DNA of 46,748 nucleotides from Defluviitaleaceae bacterium (GTDB lineage: Bacteria > Bacillota > Clostridia > Lachnospirales > WRAX01): assembly GCA_009784575.1 (NCBI GenBank), contig WRBK01000003.1:1-46748 (forward strand), written 5' to 3'. Each line of letters begins with the position of its first letter. Positions within the stretch are counted from its first letter, which is position 1. Below the pieces are notes generated by a model. It searched no databases. It saw nothing but the letters and a program-made list of their open reading frames with translations, and was not told the origin of the DNA. The translations under genes and the position numbers were made by a program. Positions 29,026 through 34,988 of this stretch are shown in pieces.

Positions 29026-29519
29026 ATAATGAAGAAAAGATATTAAATATTTTAGAAACTTTAGTAACCGACATGAAAGATGTTAAAGGCAGGGTTACTA
29101 ATATTGAAACTGACATGAGGGAAACCAAGGATAGGGTTACTAATATTGAAACTGACATGAGGGAAGCCAAAGATAGGGTTACTAATATTGAAACTGACAT
29201 GAGGGAAGCCAAAGATAGGGTTACTAATATTGAAACTGACATGAGGGAAACCAAGGATAGGGTTACTAATATTGAAACTGACAACGCAGGGATGAAATCC
29301 ACTCTTGAAGATACTCACAAAAGAGTTATCCTCATAGAAAATGACCACGGACAGAGCCTAAAAGCCTTGCATGATGGCTATAGTCTGCTATACGACAGAA
29401 CCGAAATGCTAATTAGAAAAACAGATGATATGCACAATGATATTATCGATATAAAGAACAATCAGGTAGCGCATGATGCACGCATAACCGAGCTTGAATA
29501 CGAAAGGAGCATTCAATAA
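29022..29519 (+). CDS. Small coiled-coil protein with 14-residue repeats (copy 2), probable CTG start
   Basis: A paralogue of the preceding gene, 165 residues if it starts at CTG 29022. The reading NNEEKILNILETLV from that codon equals the N-terminus of copy 1. GGAG lies 9 bases upstream and the CTG overlaps the TGA of copy 1; the first ATG in frame (29073) has no ribosome site and would remove the conserved N-terminus. The middle holds 14-residue units DRVTNIETDMRE(T/A)K and the C-terminus repeats the SLKALHDGYSLLYDRTE block. The stop overlaps the next start (TAATG). Confidence 0.75.
   Translation: MNNEEKILNILETLVTDMKDVKGRVTNIETDMRETKDRVTNIETDMREAKDRVTNIETDMREAKDRVTNIETDMRETKDRVTNIETDNAGMKSTLEDTHKRVILIENDHGQSLKALHDGYSLLYDRTEMLIRKTDDMHNDIIDIKNNQVAHDARITELEYERSIQ
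29091..29284 (+). repeat. Four and a half in-frame 42-bp tandem repeats
   Basis: Units begin at 29091, 29133, 29175 and 29217, with a partial fifth to 29284. They differ only at two positions in the 3' part (acc/gcc and aag/aaa), in the order A-B-B-A. The unit is unrelated in sequence to the 42-bp unit in the previous gene but has the same length. Confidence 0.95.
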
Positions 29520-30286
29520 TGACGAAAATCTTAGAAAACCGCAATTTCATGAAATGCCCATCCTTCAAAGAAGAGATGGCAAAGAGCGACCAGCAAAACG
29601 GCGTTGCTCCCCCACCTGTAAACATTGCGCCACTCGGCGGCGAGCGCATCGCCCTACCCTCTTTTGATGGCGTGGTGACAAATGATAGTTATACCAATCT
29701 ACTTGATGTGCGCCGCTCTGTTCGGCAATATGACGATGCAAAGCCAATGACGGCGGCGCAACTGGCATATGTACTACATACCGCCATGTCCATACAAGAG
29801 TTTAGGGGCGTGGAAAACTACGCAACCCTACGCCCTGCGCCATCTGGCGGTGCGCGTCATCCTTTTGAGCTATATGTGGCTGTGCAAAATGTGGAAGGCG
29901 TGCCAGCTGGTCTATACCATTATCTTCCAATGGAGGATGTGGGCAAGAAAGCCGCAACCATAGAGCGTGTGGGCGATATAGCCAGCCATAAGCAAACAGT
30001 AACGGACATGCTTGTTGGGCAGAAATGGGCAGAAAATGCCAGTGTTACGCTTTTCATCACATGTGTAGCATATCGTGCTGAATGGCGATACCGTGAGAAT
30101 GCTCATCGCGTAATACTTATTGACCTTGGGCATGTAGGGCAAAATATTATGCTTTCTGCCGCCGCTTTGGGGCTTGGCTCTTGTTGCCTTGCGGCATATG
30201 ACCAAGCGGAATGCGATAAGGTGCTTATGGTGGATGGTGTGGATGAATACACTGTTTATGGCGTAACTGTTGGTGTTGTGAAATAA
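29519..30286 (+). CDS. SagB/ThcOx-family nitroreductase-like oxidoreductase
   Basis: A 255-residue FMN-dependent nitroreductase-fold protein. Landmarks are the phosphate-site motif RRSVRQY near residue 65, PSGGARHPFELYV near 108-120, and LGHVGQNIMLSAAALGLGSC. This combination is that of the SagB/ThcOx group, whose best-known members oxidise azolines in peptide natural products; many stand-alone members are simple NAD(P)H oxidoreductases. No YcaO or precursor peptide gene is nearby, so a peptide-modification role is not supported. Its start overlaps the coiled-coil gene stop by one base. Confidence 0.85.
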   Translation: MTKILENRNFMKCPSFKEEMAKSDQQNGVAPPPVNIAPLGGERIALPSFDGVVTNDSYTNLLDVRRSVRQYDDAKPMTAAQLAYVLHTAMSIQEFRGVENYATLRPAPSGGARHPFELYVAVQNVEGVPAGLYHYLPMEDVGKKAATIERVGDIASHKQTVTDMLVGQKWAENASVTLFITCVAYRAEWRYRENAHRVILIDLGHVGQNIMLSAAALGLGSCCLAAYDQAECDKVLMVDGVDEYTVYGVTVGVVK

Positions 30287-30328
30287 AATTAGGATTTTAA
30301 ATATATATTTTACAAAGCGATTGCTCCG

Positions 30329-30360
30329 AAACATCAACAAAGAACATGTTGATGTTTTTT
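30329..30360 (+). terminator. Intrinsic terminator after the SagB-like gene
   Basis: AAACATCAACA pairs with TGTTGATGTTT over a 7-base loop and is followed by a T run to 30360. The wider unit 30320-30366 (from ATTGCTCC to CGCAA) recurs at 37225-37270. It directly abuts the left inverted repeat at 30367. Confidence 0.85.
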
Positions 30361-30366
30361 CCGCAA

Positions 30367-30466
30367 GACTTGCTCAAATTTCTAAGAGAGGTACTTGATG
30401 AGCAAGTCGCAATAAACACTTATATAATCAGCTTTATGCTAACTTGTTCATGGTCAAGTCATACCA
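30367..30466 (+). repeat. Left arm of the 100-bp inverted repeat
   Basis: The arm begins with a dyad GACTTGCTCA ... TGAGCAAGTC (30367-30376 with 30399-30408, 22-base loop) and continues to TCATACCA at 30466. It matches the reverse complement of 31657-31756 at 82 of 100 positions. The best-conserved blocks are the dyad, TACTTGATGAGCAAGTC, ATCAGCTTTA and AACTTGTTCATGGTCA. Most differences are transitions. Confidence 0.9.
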
Positions 30467-30517
30467 GCTCCATTTAAAACATGGTATGGAATGTTAGTCT
30501 CAATATCTGTTATACTT

Positions 30518-30541
30518 ATATTAGATAAATTAATCTAATAT
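30518..30541 (+). promoter_or_regulatory. Palindrome upstream of the RepA-like gene
   Basis: ATATTAGAT and ATCTAATAT form a perfect 9-bp inverted repeat around 6 bases, ending 14 bp before the ATG and next to AGGGGG. It overlaps a possible TATATT -10 element (30517-30522, with a weak TTAGTC 17 bases upstream), so it has the place of an operator for autoregulation. Confidence 0.5.
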
Positions 30542-30555
30542 AAGGGGGAACTAAA

Positions 30556-31641
30556 ATGACTGACTTAACCTATGGGACAAGCTATGAGGAATCCATAAGG
30601 GCGGGCTATGAAGACCGCAAAATTAGCAACAAATATAATCAGCTTATTTGTTTAGCTGATATAGAACCAAAGGCGATGAGATGGCTATATTATCCATATA
30701 TACCGCTTGGCAAACTAACGATACTGCGCGGAGACCCTGGTTGCGGCAAGACAAGTTTCGCGCTACAGATAGCAGCAAATTTCTCGCAAGGCAGGTTGCA
30801 GCCAGGGCAAAAAGAGGGCTACAATCCTATAGAAGAAGAGGACTTGCATCTGTGTGTAGGAAATGTACTATATCTCACAGCCGAGGATGATATAGAAGAC
30901 ACCATATTGCCTAGGCTGATAAAAGCAGATGCCGATAGGGTTCGTATTACTACAGTCAATGAAGATACTTTGGCAGAGCCACTTAGCTTTACTAGCAGTG
31001 CTTTTAAAGATTTGATAAAGCAATCTGGGGCGCATCTTGTTATTGTAGACCCCATACAGGCATTTATGGGTGCTAAGGTGGATGCCCACCGCGCAAACGA
31101 GGTACGACCAGTATTTACACATCTAAGAAGGCTCGCCAAAAGATATAATTGCGCCATAGTGATAATAGAGCATCTTAACAAAAATATGAACGGAAACCCC
31201 ATGTATAGGGGCTTAGGAAGTATAGACGTAACAGCCGCCGCTAGAAGCATCCTGTATTTGGGTAGCAACGATCAAGACCCAACACAAAAAGGGGTTGTTC
31301 ATATAAAGTCCAGCGGCAGACCAGAGGGCGATATAATAGGCTTTACCATTGACAAAGGGGGCTTTCGTTGGAACCCTGATTCTGCCATAACCAAAGAGCA
31401 GATATTTGGTAGCTCCTTATCTAAAAAAGAAGGCGATAGCAGTGCTATAGACATAGCTTGCCTATTTTTAGAGGAACAATTAAAGCAATACGACCGCTCT
31501 TGTAACGATTTGCGTGTGTTGGCTTTGCCCTTTAATATATCTGATGCCACGCTAAGGCGAGCAAGGGAAAAACTGGGTGTAAAAACATATAAGAAATGGG
31601 AAGGCGGCAAGCAACAATCATTTTGGAGTTTGGCAAAGTGA
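30556..31641 (+). CDS. RepA-like AAA_25/RecA-fold ATPase
   Basis: A 361-residue P-loop ATPase of the RepA/AAA_25 type found in plasmids, prophages and integrative elements. Walker A is GDPGCGKTS (59-67), Walker B LVIVDP (161-166), and a helicase-like segment follows (VIIEHLNKN, then GSIDVTAAARSILYLG). The C-terminal 60 residues read as a winged-helix-like domain (ATLRRAREKLGVKTYKKWEG) as in phage and plasmid primase or helicase proteins. It may act as a hexameric helicase or DNA-repair-like loader. The gene is framed by inverted repeats on both sides. The ribosome site is AGGGGG. Confidence 0.85.
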   Translation: MTDLTYGTSYEESIRAGYEDRKISNKYNQLICLADIEPKAMRWLYYPYIPLGKLTILRGDPGCGKTSFALQIAANFSQGRLQPGQKEGYNPIEEEDLHLCVGNVLYLTAEDDIEDTILPRLIKADADRVRITTVNEDTLAEPLSFTSSAFKDLIKQSGAHLVIVDPIQAFMGAKVDAHRANEVRPVFTHLRRLAKRYNCAIVIIEHLNKNMNGNPMYRGLGSIDVTAAARSILYLGSNDQDPTQKGVVHIKSSGRPEGDIIGFTIDKGGFRWNPDSAITKEQIFGSSLSKKEGDSSAIDIACLFLEEQLKQYDRSCNDLRVLALPFNISDATLRRAREKLGVKTYKKWEGGKQQSFWSLAK

Positions 31642-31656
31642 TACTAGGTTGCAACT

Positions 31657-31756
31657 TGGTATGAGATGACCATGAACAAGTTGGGGTAAAGCTGATGATA
31701 CAGGCATTTGTTGTGACTTGCTCATCAAGTATGTCTTTTAGAGGCTTGAGCAAGTC
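31657..31756 (-). repeat. Right arm of the 100-bp inverted repeat
   Basis: Reading on the minus strand from 31756, the arm begins with the same 10-bp dyad GACTTGCTCA / TGAGCAAGTC as the left arm. It starts 15 bp after the ATPase stop and ends 24 bp before the next start codon, whose ribosome site lies just outside the repeat. Confidence 0.9.
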
Positions 31757-31780
31757 AGAAATTAAGTCGGGAGGGAAATT

Positions 31781-33364
31781 ATGAAAAAAATTATCGCATC
31801 GATGATATTTGTGATGACATTAGCTTTTGTTGCTGGCACCGCGGCATATGCAAATAATGAAATAGCCGTTACCATTGATGGTGTGGCTGTGGAATTTGAT
31901 GTGCCGCCGCAAATTGTTGATGGGCGAACGCTTGTGCCTGTGCGCGGGGTTTTTGAGGCATTGGGGTTTGAGGTTGAATGGAAGCAGGACATCCAGACCG
32001 CAATACTTGAGCGTGACAATCTTGATATATTTATTACAATCGGTAATCAGGCATTTATTAGGGACAACGGGGATTTTTTGTCCGCCTTTGTGCTTGATGT
32101 GCCTGCACAGATAATTGATGGGCGTACCATGTTGCCTATTCGCGCTGTTTTAGAGAGTGTAGGATATAAGGTCGATTGGATTGATGAGACTAGAACAGTA
32201 GCCATAACAGGAGCGACCTACAGTAGACTATCAAGCACATTTTCTCCGAGAGATGCGGAGCTAATACACTGGATAACCGCCGCATCATCCGTAATTCTTG
32301 CCGAAACCAGAGGACAGTACAGATTAATAGGTTTTCCAACGATTCCAGATGAAGATTTGGCATTGCTTGTCCAACTAAATGCTCAGATATTATTCAGAAC
32401 AGGTCCTTGGAACATAAACAGTGCCGACGATATCGAACGGAATATTAACAATCTGATGGCTGGCAACAGTAATCAAAGGTTTTTGGCAGAAGCAGAGCTT
32501 ATTAGAACTGTGTTTTTAGTCGCCGAAGAGCTTGGATTAGAGGTTGCCATAGACCCTAATGTGCAGCTTCATCAAATTGAGCTTATTATGTATTTGGATG
32601 AAAAATGGGGTGAGCAAGGGGTTATTGGCTGGGATTTAATCAGAATCGGTCATTTGGTCAGCTGGGGGCATGAGGCTGGATACTTTACACTCGAAGAAGC
32701 ATTGGAGCTTTTTGAGCCAGTAGTTCCCCTATTGCAAGCCAATTTTTCTAGCTGGCAAGAAGCTATAGATAGCTGGTTGGACGGTTTTGCTTGGTGGGGA
32801 CACCATGACATAAGCGACCCAGATAGCCAATTCGCACAAAGGCATGAGATTTTCGCCAATCTACAAGCGGACTTCCCTTTGTTGTTTGACAACTCACTGT
32901 TTATGTCCTATCCTGTCGGTTCACAAAGAGCTGCAGATGATTTGCATTACAACCCAGACTATCTATATATGCTCTCTGATGAGCCCATACCCACTAGCAC
33001 TAGCGCAATCATTGGGCATTGGTTTAACACAACCGACGGCAGAGGCTTTTTGGGGTATTACTTTAGGGAGGATGGCACTTACGTCCAATATTCTGGTAAT
33101 CATGAAGATGGCTTTGCGTCATTTGGCGGTACATTCACATTAAGCGATGATGGTAGCTTATTGACTTTAACAAGAACACGATTGGTTAATCGTGAGGGGG
33201 TAACTCGGCTTTTTGTAGGCGAGGCGGAGCAGTTCATAATCTCAGAAGAGCTGCATGTGCGCTCTTTACTTGGGTTACTGATTTTGCAACGTGTGGACGA
33301 GGAACGCTATATCATGTACACCAGAAATGAAAGTAGCCTAATTGACTTTATTGGTCACCAATAG
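31781..33364 (+). CDS. Secreted stalk-domain protein with DUF1266-like domain
   Basis: A 527-residue exported protein. A signal peptide (residues 1-25) is followed by a copper-amine-oxidase N-terminal-like stalk domain, with two IDGRT(L/M)xPxR units (PPQIVDGRTLVPVRGVFEAL and AQIIDGRTMLPIRAVLESVG). Residues about 160-370 match DUF1266, with the landmarks GWDLIRIGHLVSWGHEAGYF and a Trp-rich LDGFAWWG. The last 130 residues look like a small beta-rich domain (GHWFNTTDGRGFLGYYF). The function is unknown; stalk domains attach other domains at the cell surface. GGGAGGG precedes the ATG. A 33-bp tail of another gene follows the stop. Confidence 0.82.
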   Translation: MKKIIASMIFVMTLAFVAGTAAYANNEIAVTIDGVAVEFDVPPQIVDGRTLVPVRGVFEALGFEVEWKQDIQTAILERDNLDIFITIGNQAFIRDNGDFLSAFVLDVPAQIIDGRTMLPIRAVLESVGYKVDWIDETRTVAITGATYSRLSSTFSPRDAELIHWITAASSVILAETRGQYRLIGFPTIPDEDLALLVQLNAQILFRTGPWNINSADDIERNINNLMAGNSNQRFLAEAELIRTVFLVAEELGLEVAIDPNVQLHQIELIMYLDEKWGEQGVIGWDLIRIGHLVSWGHEAGYFTLEEALELFEPVVPLLQANFSSWQEAIDSWLDGFAWWGHHDISDPDSQFAQRHEIFANLQADFPLLFDNSLFMSYPVGSQRAADDLHYNPDYLYMLSDEPIPTSTSAIIGHWFNTTDGRGFLGYYFREDGTYVQYSGNHEDGFASFGGTFTLSDDGSLLTLTRTRLVNREGVTRLFVGEAEQFIISEELHVRSLLGLLILQRVDEERYIMYTRNESSLIDFIGHQ

Positions 33365-33397
33365 CAAATTTTACGTGATGTTATGGCAGTAAATTAA
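33365..33397 (+). repeat. 33-bp direct repeat, copy 1 (gene-tail scar)
   Basis: The 33 bases immediately after the DUF1266-like gene match 34927-34959 with one mismatch. In the second place they code for the last ten residues (ILRDVMTVN and a preceding Q) and the stop of the RCC1 gene; here they are non-coding. Confidence 0.93.
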
Positions 33398-33411
33398 AAA
33401 GAGGGATGAGC

Positions 33412-34959
33412 ATGAAGAAGATTTTTGCTATGACGGTATTTTTGCTAGCATTCGCCGCTGGCGCAGTATCGGCATATGCCAATGATGAAATAAGGGTAAC
33501 AATCAATGGAGAGCAAGTGGAATTTGCCGACCAGCAACCAACCATCATTGATGGGCGAACGCTTGTGCCTGTGCGTGCCATTTTTGAGGCTTTGGGGGCT
33601 ACAGTGGAATGGAGCGACGAACACCGAACCATAACAGCCACCACCGCAAATAATAATGTAATTCGTATGTCCATTGGCAGTATAAACATCTTTATGAACG
33701 AAACGCTAATAACAATGGACATCTCGCCACAGATTATTGATGGCAGAACAATGATTCCCGCTCGGTTTGTGGCGGAAACGGTGGGTATGCATGTGAATTG
33801 GGATGATAAGACAAATACCGTCGTTATCACAAGCCCGCCTACAAGGGTAGTTTCGGTTTCCACTGGCTTATTTGGTTCATATGCCGTAACTAATGATGGG
33901 TCATTGTGGGATGTGGCGCGTGGTCGTTACATAGTTATAGAAGGCCACAGACCCGAGGACAACGAGCTTGTATGGCTGACCGAGGATGAAGCACCCGTAA
34001 AGGTAATGGATAACGTAACTGCCGTATCAGTAGGCGAAAACCACGCTATGGCTATACGAACGGATGGTAGCTTGTGGGCGTGGGGAGCAAATTTTTTCGG
34101 ACAGCTTGGCGATGGCAACGGAGCGAATGATATTGGAGCAAGCCTTCCACCTGAACAAGCAGTAAGAATAATGGACAATGTGGCAATGGTTTGGGCTGGA
34201 CGACACCACACAACGGCATTGCAAATGGACGGGAGCTTGTGGGCTTGGGGGTCAAATCATGATGGACAGGTTGGCGATGGTACAACCATAGACCGCCATA
34301 CCCCCGTAAGAATCATGGAGCAAGTGACTTATGTTTCTGCTGGCTCTAGACACACAGTGGCTATCAGAAGTGACAATAGCCTATGGGCATGGGGAAATAA
34401 TCGCTCTGGTCAGCTCGGTGGCGGTCGTCACGGCGTTGCTCGTATAGAAGCAAACGAGGTTATCTCACATAATGAACCAAGCCCAATTCGTATAATGGAT
34501 AATATTGTTCATGCTACCGCCAGTTCTGGTCTTTCTTCATTTACTTTAGCAGTTACTACGAGCGGTGATTTGCTGTTTTGGGGCGAATACTCATTTGTTC
34601 ATCCAGAACACAACTGGCATTCTTCTGTTGACGTTATTGAGCCTATGCGAATTATGAGCAATGTGGCTTATGTATTTGCAGATGGCGATAATAAAATGGT
34701 AATCCAAAGGGACGGTAGCCTTTGGACATGGCGTCACGATATTGAAGGTAGAATAGATACAAATTTAGATGCCAAAAGCCGCACTTTCACAAGAATAATG
34801 GATGATGTGATTGCTGTGTCATCTGTTTCCAATAGCCACGAGTTATTAACAGCTGGAAACACAATGGTAATACTAGCAGACGGAACTATGCTGGCTTGGG
34901 GCTATCGTTTTGGTGATATGCCCGCGCAAATTTTACGTGATGTTATGACAGTAAATTAA
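33412..34959 (+). CDS. Secreted stalk-domain protein with RCC1-type repeats
   Basis: A 515-residue exported protein. The signal peptide (1-22) is followed by a stalk domain with IIDGRTLVPVRAIFEALGA and QIIDGRTMIPARFVAETVG, then from about residue 140 by RCC1/beta-propeller repeats: for example TDGSLWAWGANFFGQLGDG, MDGSLWAWGSNHDGQVGDG and SDNSLWAWGNNRSGQLGGG. Stalk plus RCC1 is a usual surface-protein build in clostridia. The start at 33412 has GAGGG 6 bases upstream; the ATG at 33406 lies on the ribosome site. Ligand unknown. Confidence 0.87.
   Translation: MKKIFAMTVFLLAFAAGAVSAYANDEIRVTINGEQVEFADQQPTIIDGRTLVPVRAIFEALGATVEWSDEHRTITATTANNNVIRMSIGSINIFMNETLITMDISPQIIDGRTMIPARFVAETVGMHVNWDDKTNTVVITSPPTRVVSVSTGLFGSYAVTNDGSLWDVARGRYIVIEGHRPEDNELVWLTEDEAPVKVMDNVTAVSVGENHAMAIRTDGSLWAWGANFFGQLGDGNGANDIGASLPPEQAVRIMDNVAMVWAGRHHTTALQMDGSLWAWGSNHDGQVGDGTTIDRHTPVRIMEQVTYVSAGSRHTVAIRSDNSLWAWGNNRSGQLGGGRHGVARIEANEVISHNEPSPIRIMDNIVHATASSGLSSFTLAVTTSGDLLFWGEYSFVHPEHNWHSSVDVIEPMRIMSNVAYVFADGDNKMVIQRDGSLWTWRHDIEGRIDTNLDAKSRTFTRIMDDVIAVSSVSNSHELLTAGNTMVILADGTMLAWGYRFGDMPAQILRDVMTVN
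34927..34959 (+). repeat. 33-bp direct repeat, copy 2
   Basis: The 3' end of the RCC1 gene including the stop. Copy 1 is at 33365-33397; the only difference is g/a at 33386 versus 34948. Confidence 0.93.
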
Positions 34960-34988
34960 CCATATAAACCCAAAGGAGGTATAAATAA

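Larger units (their letters stand above)
30367..31756. mobile_element. Putative inverted-repeat-bounded element with a RepA-like ATPase gene
   Basis: A 1390-bp unit whose ends are a 100-bp inverted repeat aligned without gaps (18 mismatches), enclosing one gene, its own candidate promoter and a palindromic operator-like site. It lies in the middle of the ornithine operon between oraS and oraE. No transposase or recombinase is encoded, and no target-site duplication is visible directly outside the repeats. Mobility is therefore inferred only from structure and context. An alternative is that the repeats are replication or regulatory sites used by the ATPase. Confidence 0.55.

Noticed and set aside
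29091-29284. Regular 42-bp repeats that could be taken for a CRISPR array
   Set aside because: The units are directly adjacent with no unique spacers, keep one reading frame through a coiled-coil gene, and no cas gene is near.
29061-29348. Minus-strand repeated reading frames opposite the coiled-coil gene
   Set aside because: They only mirror the 42-bp repeats; low-complexity translation and no start signals.
29519-30286. Azole-peptide (TOMM) biosynthetic locus around the SagB-like gene
   Set aside because: No YcaO cyclodehydratase, precursor peptide or exporter lies in the neighbourhood.
30367-31756. Insertion sequence with transposase
   Set aside because: The enclosed protein is a RepA-like ATPase with Walker motifs and has no DDE, HUH or serine/tyrosine recombinase signature; no target duplication was found.
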